The notes: generated by a model not told the origin, from the letters alone. 64,000 nucleotides of DNA from an uncultured Alphaproteobacteria bacterium (GCA_934276735.1 CAKQTG010000001.1:248001-312000), one strand, 5' to 3'. Positions 51,086-60,145 are shown, counted from the first letter of the stretch. Numbers and translations are program-made.

Positions 51086-51859
51086 ATGAACGAAGATAAC
51101 AACAATTTGGATTTATTGGATTTAGATGACGATAACAGTGTTGATACGCTGCCTGATGCGGCACCGTTTGCCACACCACGTTCGAAAAAGCCGTGGTTGC
51201 TGATGGGAATTGGTGTTGTTGTCATTATATTGGCGACATATATTATTGTTCGCACGGTTGGCGGAAATTCTTCGTCATCGATAGAGGTTGATTTAGACGC
51301 GCCGTCGGTTGTTGTTGATGGTGCGGATACAATTGATGTTCCGGCCCCGGCACCAGTGCCAGTGGACGCGATGCCTGCGGCACCTGCACCTGTGGCGGCA
51401 CCTGTGCCAGCACCGGCCCCGGCACCAAAACCAGTTGCCGCCCCGGTCCAGGAAACAGCGGGCGTTCCGGTTCGCGTTGTCGAAGACAGAAAGGCTGTTA
51501 CATTTAATCCAGATAAACCAGCAGTAAAGCAGCCTGTGGCCAAAAAGCCCGCAGCCAAGAAACCTGCGCCCAAGGCCGTGGCGAAAAAGACTGTAAAACA
51601 ACAGATTGCCCCGGCACACGGTGGTTGGTATGTCCAGTTTGGTTCATACAGCACCCGCGCATTGGCGGAAAATGCACAACGCCAGATTCAGCGTGGTCAC
51701 CAGAATCTGTTCGCAGGAAAACAGTTCGTTATTTTGGCGGCCCAGGTAAATGGTGGAACGATTTACAGACTGCGTATTGCGTTCGCGACCGCGGCCGATG
51801 CAAACGGATTCTGTCGTAATGCAAAATCCGATGGTCTGGATTGCTATGTTGCAAAATAA
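51086..51859 (+). CDS. SPOR-domain membrane protein
   Basis: A 257-residue protein. An acidic cytoplasmic N-terminus (DLLDLDDDNSVD) is followed by one membrane helix (about 36-58, PWLLMGIGVVVIILATYIIV), a long Pro/Ala then Lys/Ala-rich periplasmic linker (80-175) and a C-terminal SPOR domain (GGWYVQFGSYSTRALAENAQRQIQ...YRLRIAFATAADANGFC...). SPOR domains bind denuded peptidoglycan at the septum, so it is probably a division-site protein like FtsN or DedD. GGGGAGGA precedes the ATG; tatA follows after 12 bases. Confidence 0.88.
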   Translation: MNEDNNNLDLLDLDDDNSVDTLPDAAPFATPRSKKPWLLMGIGVVVIILATYIIVRTVGGNSSSSIEVDLDAPSVVVDGADTIDVPAPAPVPVDAMPAAPAPVAAPVPAPAPAPKPVAAPVQETAGVPVRVVEDRKAVTFNPDKPAVKQPVAKKPAAKKPAPKAVAKKTVKQQIAPAHGGWYVQFGSYSTRALAENAQRQIQRGHQNLFAGKQFVILAAQVNGGTIYRLRIAFATAADANGFCRNAKSDGLDCYVAK

Positions 51860-51871
51860 AAGGGGATAAAT

Positions 51872-52123
51872 ATGTTTGGCAGACTTGGTTGGGCAGAAAT
51901 TCTGGTAATCGTCGTATTGGTTGTAATCCTGTTCGGCAGTGCAAAAATCCCAGGTATGATGAAAAATTTGGCAGACGGGATAAACGTCTTCAAGAAAGAG
52001 ATGAAGTCAAATCCTGATGATACAACAAAGGCCAAGGCAGTAAAAAAGCCATCGGCGAAAAAGACGCCCGTAAAAAAGACACCGGCAAAAAAGCCTGCAA
52101 AAAAATCGGCAGCCAAAAAATAA
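51872..52123 (+). CDS. tatA: Sec-independent translocase subunit TatA
   Basis: An 83-residue TatA with LGWAEILVIVVLVVILFGSAKIPGMMKNLADGINVFKKEM: short hydrophobic helix, the FG hinge and an amphipathic helix. The tail is nearly all Lys/Ala/Pro repeats (KKPSAKKTPVKKTPAKKP), highly basic. It builds the Tat pore together with TatB and TatC, which are encoded 8 kb away at 60146-61158 rather than next to it. AAAAGGGG precedes the ATG and a terminator follows. Confidence 0.93.
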   Translation: MFGRLGWAEILVIVVLVVILFGSAKIPGMMKNLADGINVFKKEMKSNPDDTTKAKAVKKPSAKKTPVKKTPAKKPAKKSAAKK

Positions 52124-52127
52124 AATT

Positions 52128-52152
52128 AAACCGTGCAAAATGCACGGTTTTT
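52128..52152. terminator. Terminator between tatA and dksA
   Basis: AAACCGTGC / GCACGGTTT stem with AAAAT loop and a T5 run; convergent genes. Confidence 0.88.
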
Positions 52153-52164
52153 ACTTTTATATCT

Positions 52165-52599
52165 TTATGGATTGCGACGTTCATATTCCTCTTGTTCTTC
52201 GATTGTCATCGTCGCCAAGGGACGCGCCATCATACGGTTCAGACCAATTTCATCACCGGACACAACGCTGTATCCATATGTGCCGTTTTCAATGCGATCC
52301 AATGCGGCATTTATCTTTTTCAATAAATTGTTATCACGTTCCGACATACGCAGGTTCATTGTGATGTCCTGTTCGTATGTTGCGTTGTCCGAATCGTCAC
52401 CAACACCGGCGGCCTCGGTCTTTTCGGCCAGGCGCACCGCACTCAGGACCGAATCACTCTCGTGCACGATTTCATCTTTCTGGGCCATCAATTGGCGGTA
52501 AAAATATGCCAATTGTTCGGGACACATATACGGTTCCGATTTTTTCGGTGTGTATCTTGGCGGTAATTCAATTGTCTTGTAATTTTTCTTTGCTGCCAT
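52165..52599 (-). CDS. dksA: DksA-type transcription factor without zinc-finger cysteines
   Basis: A 144-residue DksA-like protein that would enter the RNA polymerase secondary channel and, with ppGpp, adjust rRNA and amino-acid promoters. The coiled coil (30-105) carries DDSDNATYEQD at its tip with the key acidic residue and Ala. The globular end reads NGTYGYSVVSGDEIGLNRMMARPLATMTIEEQEEYE; it aligns with ...YGYCEETGEPIGL.RLEARP.A.... but has no Cys, so zinc cannot be bound as in the classical form. It is the second gene after trxA, with a 4-base gap. Confidence 0.88.
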   Translation of the reverse strand: MAAKKNYKTIELPPRYTPKKSEPYMCPEQLAYFYRQLMAQKDEIVHESDSVLSAVRLAEKTEAAGVGDDSDNATYEQDITMNLRMSERDNNLLKKINAALDRIENGTYGYSVVSGDEIGLNRMMARPLATMTIEEQEEYERRNP

Positions 52600-52603
52600 T
52601 GTG

Positions 52604-52921
52604 TTAGCCTTTTAATTCTTTTATCCATTGAACCAGGGTGTCTTCGTCCATTAAACCCGTTCTGGCCTCGACCAGTTCGCCGTTTTTGAACGCTAATACG
52701 CTGGGGATACTGCGAATACCATATTTCGCAGGTGTGCGACGGTTCGCCTCGTCAATTTCAAATTTTACAAATTTAACATCTGGGATTTCGTCCGATGTGG
52801 CCTCAAAAATTGGGCCAAACATACGGCATGGGCCACACCAAGATGCCCAAAAATCAACCAATGTGATATTGCCATTGACCATTGTATCAAAATTAGTATC
52901 GTTTGCGTGTTCCAGTGCCAT
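52604..52921 (-). CDS. trxA: Thioredoxin
   Basis: A 105-residue thioredoxin with WCGPCRMFGP near residues 28-37, the buried Asp in VDFWASW, cis-Pro in IRSIPSVLAF near 73 and the C-terminal helix. It is the cytosolic disulfide reductase fed by TrxB (21297-22202). A GGAG-type site precedes the ATG. It is co-directed with dksA downstream and divergent from sufS. Confidence 0.95.
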   Translation of the reverse strand: MALEHANDTNFDTMVNGNITLVDFWASWCGPCRMFGPIFEATSDEIPDVKFVKFEIDEANRRTPAKYGIRSIPSVLAFKNGELVEARTGLMDEDTLVQWIKELKG

Positions 52922-52939
52922 CTTTTTCTCCTTCTGCTA

Positions 52940-52967
52940 TTGATATTTTGGGCAAGTGTATTATAAT
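52940..52967 (+). promoter_or_regulatory. sufS promoter (leaderless)
   Basis: TTGATA (52940-52945), 16 bases, perfect TATAAT (52962-52967). The first ATG is 9 bases further on. Confidence 0.6.
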
Positions 52968-52976
52968 CAATGAAAA

Positions 52977-54089
52977 ATGCAAGAGAAAACATATAAAATG
53001 AATAAAATCATATACTTAGATGCGGCTGCATCGGCGCTGAAACCGGCGGCGGTTATTGACGCGCAAACAGCGTTTTTACGCGACGCATATGCAAATGCGG
53101 GGCGGGGGATTTGTGCGCGTGCCACGGCGGTGGATCAAATGGTTGCGCATGCGCGACGCGCGGTGGCGGATTTTATGAATGCCATGCCGCGCCAGATTGT
53201 TTTTACATCGGGCGCAACAGATGGCCTGAATCGCGTTGTGCGAATCGTTGGCGCATCGTGCGATATGCGTGTTGGCGTCTCGGCCCTGGATCATCATAGT
53301 GCGCGCCTGCCGTGGATGGGGGCGGGGGGGCAAATAACAGAATGCGCGTTGGATAAAAATTTTGATATTGATGTGGGGCAAATTCCAAATGTTGATATTT
53401 TGATTATAACCGCAATGTCAAATGTGTTGGGCCGGCCCCAGGATGTGGCCGCGATTGTGCGCGCCGCGCGCGAAAAAAATCCAAATGTTATAACGGTTGT
53501 TGACGCGGCGCAATATGTTGTGCATGACGCCATAGATGTGCAAAAATGGGATGCCGATTTTGTTTGCTGGTCGGCGCACAAGATTGGTGCAGATACTGGC
53601 CTGGGGGTGATGTATATTAAAAATCCAGACGCATGGTCGCCTGATAAATTCGGTGGCGGTATGGTGAACCAGGTTTTGCCAGATGGCACATTTACATTAC
53701 AACCCAGTCCCGATTGTTGGGAGGCAGGAACCCTGCCATTGACCCAGATTGCGGGGATTGTGCCCGCGATTGACGCCCTGGTGGCGGCGCGGCCTGATAT
53801 GAAACTGATAAAATATATGTATAACGCGTTATCCAAGAATCCGCGGATAAAGATTTTGACCGCGGCCGACGTGGCAATATTGTCGTTTGTGATTGATGAT
53901 ATGCATGTGTTGGATTTTGGTGCGCTGGTCGGGGCGCGGGGATTGTGTCTGCGCGTGGGGAATATGTGCGCGTCGTGGATACATCGCGCGCTGGGTATCC
54001 CGGGCAGTGCGCGCATATCGGTCGGGTCATATAATACGATGGACGACGCGCGCGCGGCGGTTGATATAATAAACAGTGTGGTGAAATAA
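52977..54089 (+). CDS. sufS: Cysteine desulfurase SufS
   Basis: A 370-residue PLP enzyme that releases sulfur from cysteine for Fe-S clusters. IIYLDAAASALKP opens the domain, the PLP lysine is K202 in CWSAHKIGAD, and the persulfide Cys is C331 in RVGNMCAS. The first ATG (52977) lies 9 bases after a strong -10, so a leaderless start is proposed; ATG 52998, seven codons in, is the alternative and matches the family N-terminus (MNKIIYLDAAAS). It leads a compact sufS-sufT-sufE unit. sufBCD are not in the window. Confidence 0.9.
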   Translation: MQEKTYKMNKIIYLDAAASALKPAAVIDAQTAFLRDAYANAGRGICARATAVDQMVAHARRAVADFMNAMPRQIVFTSGATDGLNRVVRIVGASCDMRVGVSALDHHSARLPWMGAGGQITECALDKNFDIDVGQIPNVDILIITAMSNVLGRPQDVAAIVRAAREKNPNVITVVDAAQYVVHDAIDVQKWDADFVCWSAHKIGADTGLGVMYIKNPDAWSPDKFGGGMVNQVLPDGTFTLQPSPDCWEAGTLPLTQIAGIVPAIDALVAARPDMKLIKYMYNALSKNPRIKILTAADVAILSFVIDDMHVLDFGALVGARGLCLRVGNMCASWIHRALGIPGSARISVGSYNTMDDARAAVDIINSVVK

Positions 54090-54090
54090 A

Positions 54091-54402
54091 ATGGCGGCTA
54101 CTCGTGACGATATTATTGCGGCACTTAAAACCGTGTTTGACCCGGAAATCCCGGTAAATATTTGGGATATGGGTTTGGTGTATAATATTGATATAAAAAC
54201 CGATTCGGTTGATATCGATATGACGTTCACCAGTCCGACATGTCCCATGATGGAAGAATTATTGGCCCAGGTGCGCGCGGCGGTCGCCGCGGTTGTAAAT
54301 GTGCCGGTGCATGTCAATCTGGTGTGGGAACCCGCATGGGATTTGTCACGTATGTCGGATGCGGCGCGTCTGGAACTGGATTTAACAGAACATGGTTGGT
54401 AA
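54091..54402 (+). CDS. sufT: SufT/DUF59 (MIP18-like) Fe-S assembly protein
   Basis: A 103-residue DUF59 protein with IIAALKTVFDPEIPVNIWDMGLVYNID and MTFTSPTCPMMEELLAQV, including the conserved Cys in SPTCP near residue 50. The family helps mature Fe-S proteins and is common in suf operons. It begins one base after the sufS stop, so translation is coupled; there is no separate ribosome site. Confidence 0.9.
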   Translation: MAATRDDIIAALKTVFDPEIPVNIWDMGLVYNIDIKTDSVDIDMTFTSPTCPMMEELLAQVRAAVAAVVNVPVHVNLVWEPAWDLSRMSDAARLELDLTEHGW

Positions 54403-54408
54403 CGCATA

Positions 54409-54771
54409 ATGACATATGATGAAATTAAATCTGTATTAAATATGGTGGATACGCCGGCAGATAAACTGGAAATGGTGATGGATATTGGTGCGCATGCGCC
54501 GGCGGTGCCGGATGGTGCCGTATGCAGTGATATCGTTGGGTGCGCGTCGCATGCCGAAATATGTCGCGTGGGGAATCGATTTTATGGCCGCGCAGATTCA
54601 GCGATTGTTCGCGGAATTGTTGCGATAATAACCGCGATGGTTGACGGGAAAAGTGTGGCGGAAATAAGACAAATGGACCTGGATTCCGAATTTGCCAGCC
54701 TGAATTTACCGCTGGGGGCGGGGCGATTGAACGGCGTAAATTCTATGATTAGTTTTTTGCAAAATTTATGA
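54409..54771 (+). CDS. sufE: Sulfur acceptor protein SufE
   Basis: A 120-residue SufE. DKLEMVMDIGAHAPAVP precedes the sulfur-accepting C45 in DIVGCASHAEI, and ADSAIVRGIVAIITAMVDGKS and LGAGRLNGVNSMISFL complete the fold. It takes persulfide sulfur from SufS C331. It is the last gene of the suf unit; the division genes start 39 bases later. Confidence 0.92.
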   Translation: MTYDEIKSVLNMVDTPADKLEMVMDIGAHAPAVPDGAVCSDIVGCASHAEICRVGNRFYGRADSAIVRGIVAIITAMVDGKSVAEIRQMDLDSEFASLNLPLGAGRLNGVNSMISFLQNL

Positions 54772-54810
54772 TACACTGTGTGTAATAACATGGGGGCGGG
54801 GCATTTATTC

Positions 54811-55113
54811 ATGAACGAAGACGAGAAAATGTTTCAAATCGGAATGTGGTCGTTGGGTGCTATATTCGTGCTGACCACGGCGTTACAGGTATGCTATCGA
54901 ACGCAGAATCGTGCGCGTGACCGTGTGCGTGCCGAAATTGTCCAAACACAACAGACAATTGCAGCACGTCAGGCGAATTTTGCGTCGTATGTTCGGCCTG
55001 AAATATTACGTAATCTGGTGGTCAGTGTTACCCCAAATGCAGAAGTTATCAGTTTCCATAAAAGTGTATCAATTGATGCTGTGCCAATGCGTGTGGTGGG
55101 GGATACATTATAA
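54811..55113 (+). CDS. FtsL-like division protein
   Basis: A 100-residue single-pass membrane protein directly upstream of ftsI. One hydrophobic helix (about 10-30, IGMWSLGAIFVLTTALQVCY) is followed by a charged helical stretch rich in Arg and Gln (RTQNRARDRVRAEIVQTQQTIAARQ) that could form a coiled coil, then a short periplasmic tail. Size, topology and the position with ftsI fit FtsL, but the sequence itself is poorly conserved in that family. ATG 54811 has GGGGCGGGG 11 bases upstream; earlier in-frame starts (ATG 54790, GTG 54778) are weaker. The stop touches the ftsI ATG. Confidence 0.6.
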   Translation: MNEDEKMFQIGMWSLGAIFVLTTALQVCYRTQNRARDRVRAEIVQTQQTIAARQANFASYVRPEILRNLVVSVTPNAEVISFHKSVSIDAVPMRVVGDTL

Positions 55114-56748
55114 ATGTTCGAAGTGGGTAATGATGTTTTCAAGCACGGTTTCATAGAAAATTCTGGTGACAGACTGGCGCAACGTCGTTTGCGCTGGATT
55201 TATGGCCTGTTTATATTCTTTTTTGTTTTGTTTGCGGTGCGGACGCTGTATCTGGGGATTCAGGGAACCGATCGGTCGCGCTTGGCTGGGGCGGACGGAA
55301 ATTGGAACGTGTCGCGTGCGGATATAATTGACCGTAATGGTGATATATTGGCCAAAAATATTATGTCTGGACATATTACGTTGCGGCCGCCCCAGGTGCG
55401 TGACCAGGATAAAGAAAAAGTTGCTAACTTAATACATCAGGCTTTACCGTATGAATACAGCGTATCCGATGCGTTGCAATTAGTTGGCTCGTCGCGCAAG
55501 TTTATATATATAAAGAAGTATGCCAGTGATAATCAACGCAATATGGTAACGACGGCACACTTGGCGGGATTGGACGTGGAACCTGTGCAAACACGTCGTT
55601 ATCCAAAGCGCAGATTGTTTTCACATGTTGTCGGATTTGTTGGTAATGATGGCCGGGGCTTAGAGGGGGCCGAACGCATATATGATGATTATTTGCGTGA
55701 AAATGTTGCGCCGTTGCGTCTGTCGTTGGATGCGCGAATTCAGTCAGTGTTTTACGAACAGTTATCCATGGCAATGCAGAAATACCAGGCCAAGGCGGCA
55801 ATGGGAATGCTGATGAATTCGCGAACAGGTGAAATGTTGGCGATGGTATCTTTGCCGGACTTTGATCCTGAAAATCGCAGTTTGGATTCGGCATCAAATC
55901 GCCTGTTTAAACCATTGCGTGGCGTTTATGAAATGGGGTCTATATTCAAGATATTCAATACTGCCATGGCGATGGAAAACGGTATTCACAAGGAATACTA
56001 TGTTAAAGAGCCGTTTAAAATTCAGGATAAATTCGGTCGCACGGCTGCACGTATTTCGGACGTATCCAGTTTTAAACCACCGCGTCCATATTTAACCATC
56101 GAAGAAATTATGTTGCATTCGTGCAACGTGGGCAGTGCGCAAATCGCATTGGATTTGCCAGATGGCACGCAACGCGAATTTTTCCATCGTCTGCATTTTG
56201 ATACGCCGTTGGAATTAGAGTTCGGCAAAACTGAACGCCCAATTATGCCTGCAAAGTGGGGGCCGGTTGAACGCGCAACAATGTCATATGGACACGGTAT
56301 ATCAATTACGCCAATGCATCTGTTGTTGGCAGTCAACGCGATGACAAATGGTGGAATATATATTTATCCAACATTGCAAAAGCGCGATGTTGGTGCGGTG
56401 CGTGGCACACGCGTTTTGTCAGACGAGATTTCGGCCCGTCTGCGTCCGATAATGTTGCGCATTGCCGAAGAAACCAGTGGCAAACAGGCGCGCGTTGCCG
56501 GTATTCAGATTGGCGGAAAGACGGCGACTGCGGTTAAATATGATGCGCATGGTCGGGTTGACCGTCGGCGCAATTTGACAGCGTTTGCAGGAATATTCCC
56601 CGCGGCCGCGCCACAATATACAATTCTGGTAATTTTGGACGAGCCCCAGGGAATCAAGGAAAATTGGGGATTGCGCACCGCGGCGTGGAACGCCGTGCCA
56701 ACAACGGGAAAAATTCTGGACAGCATACTGCCGTTGCTATTTGAATAA
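55114..56748 (+). CDS. ftsI: Penicillin-binding protein FtsI (PBP3/PBP2-like) with KTA in place of KTG
   Basis: A 544-residue class B transpeptidase with a membrane anchor (about 28-48). The PBP dimer domain begins at SRADIIDRNGDILAKNI (near 68). Catalytic S276 and K279 are in YEMGSIFKIFN, the SxN motif is S336-C337-N338 (LHSCNVGSAQIAL), and the third motif reads K469-T-A-T (IGGKTATAVK) where the family has KTGT. FtsI cross-links septal peptidoglycan. It follows the FtsL-like gene with no gap. FtsK and the SPOR protein nearby also serve division. Confidence 0.93.
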   Translation: MFEVGNDVFKHGFIENSGDRLAQRRLRWIYGLFIFFFVLFAVRTLYLGIQGTDRSRLAGADGNWNVSRADIIDRNGDILAKNIMSGHITLRPPQVRDQDKEKVANLIHQALPYEYSVSDALQLVGSSRKFIYIKKYASDNQRNMVTTAHLAGLDVEPVQTRRYPKRRLFSHVVGFVGNDGRGLEGAERIYDDYLRENVAPLRLSLDARIQSVFYEQLSMAMQKYQAKAAMGMLMNSRTGEMLAMVSLPDFDPENRSLDSASNRLFKPLRGVYEMGSIFKIFNTAMAMENGIHKEYYVKEPFKIQDKFGRTAARISDVSSFKPPRPYLTIEEIMLHSCNVGSAQIALDLPDGTQREFFHRLHFDTPLELEFGKTERPIMPAKWGPVERATMSYGHGISITPMHLLLAVNAMTNGGIYIYPTLQKRDVGAVRGTRVLSDEISARLRPIMLRIAEETSGKQARVAGIQIGGKTATAVKYDAHGRVDRRRNLTAFAGIFPAAAPQYTILVILDEPQGIKENWGLRTAAWNAVPTTGKILDSILPLLFE

Positions 56749-56790
56749 ATTTCGATTATAATACTCTTGATAATAAAAAAAGAGTATAGC

Positions 56791-58545
56791 GTGAGAAAGG
56801 TAGTAGATAAATCCATGCTGGGGCGGGCATGGATGGTCGCGACATCATCTGATGGCGCGGTCGGTGCAGATGATTTAGTTAAAAAAATCTTGGTCAGTCG
56901 TGGGCTGGTTGACGCGCCCGCCCAGCAAAAATTTTTAAACCCCAGTATCAAAGAATATATGCCTGATCCGTCGGTGCTGCGTGATATGGATGTGGCGGCG
57001 CGTGTCATTGCCGACAGTATTTTACGTGGGGATAAAATTGCAATATATGGCGACTATGACGTTGATGGGATTACATCAACCGCAATTTGCGTAAAGTGTA
57101 TGCGCGCGCTGGGGGCGACATGCATATGGCATTTGCCCACACGCGAAGGCGAAGGATATGGCCTGAATCAAAATGCAATTGATGAAATTGTGGCGTCGGG
57201 TGCAAAACTGATGATAACGGTTGATTGCGGAATATCGGGTTGTGCCGATGTTGCGTATGCGCGGTCGCGTGGATTGCGCGTGGTTGTGACGGATCATCAC
57301 TCGCCAGATACAACGTTGCCAGATGCGGACGCGGTTGTAAATCCAAAACGCGCAGATGACACGTCGGGGCTGACATACCTGGCGGGGGTTGGGGTTGCGT
57401 TTATGACAATGGTCGCATTGCGGCGTGAATTAAAATCGCGCACGTTGTCGGACGATATGCGCGCCCGCGTTGATGCGTTGGATTTAATGCAATATTTGGA
57501 CCTGGTTGCGTTGGGGACGATTTGCGACACGATGCCACTGGTGGGACTGAATCGCGCGTTTGTTGCAACCGGGTTAAAGGTTTTGGGGTTGCGTCAAAAC
57601 CTGGGGCTGCGCGTGTTGATGCAGGTTGCCGGGATAAAGCGACCGTCGGTATATGCGGCGGGATTTGCGCTGGGACCGCGCCTGAATGCGGCGGGGCGTC
57701 TGGATTCGGCCGCGCCGGCATTGGAATTATTATTGACTGATAATCCACTGATTGCGGGTGATTTGGCGAATAAATTGCACCATATGAACAGTGAGCGTAT
57801 TGATATTCAAAATGCGATTATGTTGCGTGCGACCGATATTGCTGAAAAATATTGTCGCGATGGCCGGTGCAGTTTGTTTGTTTGTGGCGATAATTGGCAC
57901 GGCGGTGTTATGGGAATTATCGCAGGACGGTTAAAGGATAAATATAATTTGCCGTCGTGTGTCGCAACGCGCAGCGACGGTGTAATAAACGGGTCGGGTC
58001 GTTCGATTCCGGGAATTGATTTGGGAAAAATAATTCATGATGCGTTGGCGGCAGGTGTTGTATCCGAAGGCGGCGGTCATGCGGCGGCGGCGGGATTTTC
58101 ACTGGATGCAGAAAACGAGGACGCGTTTCGCACGTTCCTGGAAAATGCCGTGCATGAACAGTTAAATGGTGTGGTGCCGGTGCCTGAAATTGTGGCAGAT
58201 GCCGAACTGGATGCGGGTGCGGCGACGATAGGGTTGATAAATAAACTGGACGCATTGGAACCGTTTGGCCAGGGAAATCCAGAACCAACACTTATCTTGC
58301 ATGGTGCGGCGTTGCGATATGCAACCGTGATGGGTGGGGGAGCACATCTGCGTGGTGTTGTCACGACCAGTGGGGGACAATTGGCGTTTGTTGGATTTAA
58401 TTTGGTTGGAACGCCGGTTGGTGACTTTTTACTGGACGATGCGAATACAAACACTACAATAACAATGCTGGGGCGGTTGAAAGAAAACGAGTATAATGGC
58501 CGCGTCAGTGCGCAATTCTTTGTCGAAGATATTGTCATCGCATAG
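56791..58545 (+). CDS. recJ: Single-stranded-DNA exonuclease RecJ
   Basis: A protein of about 584 residues. DHH motifs are YGDYDVDGITSTAI near 90, TVDCGISG near 138, VTDHHSPD near 160 and, in the DHHA1 domain, EGGGHAAAAGFSL near 420; the C-terminal OB fold follows. RecJ digests 5' ends in recombination and repair. The start is uncertain: GTG 56791 follows AAAGAG with 7-base spacing, while ATG 56815 has AGAAAGG 15 bases upstream and a TTG at 56767 is also open. A perfect TATAAT lies at 56757-56762. Confidence 0.92.
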   Translation: MRKVVDKSMLGRAWMVATSSDGAVGADDLVKKILVSRGLVDAPAQQKFLNPSIKEYMPDPSVLRDMDVAARVIADSILRGDKIAIYGDYDVDGITSTAICVKCMRALGATCIWHLPTREGEGYGLNQNAIDEIVASGAKLMITVDCGISGCADVAYARSRGLRVVVTDHHSPDTTLPDADAVVNPKRADDTSGLTYLAGVGVAFMTMVALRRELKSRTLSDDMRARVDALDLMQYLDLVALGTICDTMPLVGLNRAFVATGLKVLGLRQNLGLRVLMQVAGIKRPSVYAAGFALGPRLNAAGRLDSAAPALELLLTDNPLIAGDLANKLHHMNSERIDIQNAIMLRATDIAEKYCRDGRCSLFVCGDNWHGGVMGIIAGRLKDKYNLPSCVATRSDGVINGSGRSIPGIDLGKIIHDALAAGVVSEGGGHAAAAGFSLDAENEDAFRTFLENAVHEQLNGVVPVPEIVADAELDAGAATIGLINKLDALEPFGQGNPEPTLILHGAALRYATVMGGGAHLRGVVTTSGGQLAFVGFNLVGTPVGDFLLDDANTNTTITMLGRLKENEYNGRVSAQFFVEDIVIA

Positions 58546-58556
58546 GGTATAAATAT

Positions 58557-59519
58557 ATGGATTCTGTATTAAAAACGTTTGATGAAAAATTACGCGCCGC
58601 GCGCAGTGTGGCGATTTTTGCACATAAAAATCCAGATGGCGACGCACTGTGCAGTGTTCTGGCACTGGCACGATTGATTGAAATGAATTATGGTCGCCGA
58701 CCGCTGTGTGTATATGATGGTAATATCCCAGACGCGCTGGATAATGTCCCAGACAGAAATCGTATCCAATTTTATTCGCGCATTGATATGGCGCGGCCGT
58801 TTGATGTTGCGATTGTGCTGGATTATGGAACGGCGCGTAATATTGGTGGGCCAATGCCAGTATTGGAAAATGCCAAATATACGATTGAAATTGATCATCA
58901 TATAAATGATGCACACGTTGCCGAATTATGTATTGATGATGACAGTGCGGCGGCCACCGGCGTGATTATATATCAGATTATGCGTGCACTCGGCTGGCAG
59001 TCAGACGCAGACGTGGCCAGTTTGATTGCATTAGCAATACTGACCGATACGGGTTTTTTTAAATATGTGCGACCAGGCAATGGCGCGGTGTTGAACATTA
59101 TGGCCGATTTGGTAAATGATGGCGTAAATATTGCTGAACTGGCAGATGGAATGAATAATAAACCACGTCGCGCGATTCAGACCGAGGCTGCCGTCGTTGC
59201 CAATGCAGAATTTTTATTTCATGGACACTTGGCACTGGCCACAGTTGAAAAAAAGGATTATAAACACCTGGATGGGCGGGGCGAATTGATTCTGGGACTA
59301 CTGGCTCAAATAAAGGGCGTTGAATATGTCGCGTTGTTAAAACAGCAAAAGGAAAATCAAATTGGCGTATCATTGCGTGGGCGTATGCGACCGGTTGATC
59401 ATATTGCGGCGGCACTGGGTGGTGGTGGACATACCTATGCCGCGGGGGCGGTCGTAAATGACACGCTGGAAAATGTGCACAACCGCATAGTTGAATTATT
59501 CAAAGGGGAAAAGTTATGA
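58557..59519 (+). CDS. DHH-DHHA1 phosphoesterase, NrnA-like
   Basis: A 320-residue DHH phosphoesterase. IFAHKNPDGDALCSVLAL near 20-37, VLDYG near 88, EIDHHINDA near 110 and GGGGHTYAAGA near the C-terminus give the full manganese site and substrate-binding tail. Relatives degrade nano-RNA (2-5 nt), pAp or cyclic dinucleotides. It lies 11 bases after recJ and overlaps lolA by 4 bases, in one recJ-nrnA-lolA-tatB-tatC run. Orn-type oligoribonuclease is not seen in the window. Confidence 0.85.
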   Translation: MDSVLKTFDEKLRAARSVAIFAHKNPDGDALCSVLALARLIEMNYGRRPLCVYDGNIPDALDNVPDRNRIQFYSRIDMARPFDVAIVLDYGTARNIGGPMPVLENAKYTIEIDHHINDAHVAELCIDDDSAAATGVIIYQIMRALGWQSDADVASLIALAILTDTGFFKYVRPGNGAVLNIMADLVNDGVNIAELADGMNNKPRRAIQTEAAVVANAEFLFHGHLALATVEKKDYKHLDGRGELILGLLAQIKGVEYVALLKQQKENQIGVSLRGRMRPVDHIAAALGGGGHTYAAGAVVNDTLENVHNRIVELFKGEKL

Positions 59520-60127
59520 AAAAAATATTTGTCGCATTTTTGTGTATGTGCACGTTTTCAGCATATGCGGTAGTTGACGGGACACTGGTGAATAATGCAG
59601 AAAAGTATTTGAATTCTGTTACTGGTTTGACGGGTAATTTTACGCAAACGGCATCGGGCAAAACGGAACGTGGCACGTTTTCAATGTTACGCCCGGGGCG
59701 TGTACGTCTGGATTATAAAAATATGCCAGTGCAATTGATTGCCGATGGTCGTGATTTATATTTTTTTGACAGGTCGCTGGACCAGATTACAACCGTGCCA
59801 TTGACCAGCACACCGGCCGGCATTTTAATCAGAAAGCATATTGATTTAAAAAACGCTGATATAAACGTTGTTGAAACGACCAGTGCGGAAAAAACATTTG
59901 CGTTGAAAATGGAATTGCGTGGCCAAGAAGGACTGGGTAATATGACCGTTGTGTTTGATAAAAAGCCAATAAAATTAAATTCGTGGAGCGTTATTGACGC
60001 GACCGGCACCAAAACAGATGTCGCGTTTTCGGGACTGAAAACAAAAACGGATTTTGGTAAAAACTATTTCCAGATTTCGCGTCACAAGACGGTCAGCACC
60101 AGTGGCGGTGACGATTTCTATGACTAA
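59516..60127 (+). CDS. lolA: Outer-membrane lipoprotein carrier protein LolA family
   Basis: A 203-residue periplasmic protein with a signal peptide (KKIFVAFLCMCTFSAYA). LTGNFTQTASGKTERGTFSMLRPGRVRLDY near 38-68 and LIADGRDLYFFDRSLDQIT near 73-92 match LolA, which ferries lipoproteins from LolCDE to the outer membrane. Its start overlaps the NrnA-like stop by 4 bases; AAAGGGG lies before it. It fits with Lnt, MltA, the NlpD-like protein and other lipoprotein genes in the window. Confidence 0.88.
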   Translation: MKKIFVAFLCMCTFSAYAVVDGTLVNNAEKYLNSVTGLTGNFTQTASGKTERGTFSMLRPGRVRLDYKNMPVQLIADGRDLYFFDRSLDQITTVPLTSTPAGILIRKHIDLKNADINVVETTSAEKTFALKMELRGQEGLGNMTVVFDKKPIKLNSWSVIDATGTKTDVAFSGLKTKTDFGKNYFQISRHKTVSTSGGDDFYD

Positions 60128-60145
60128 TACAGAGGGGCGTTGCGC

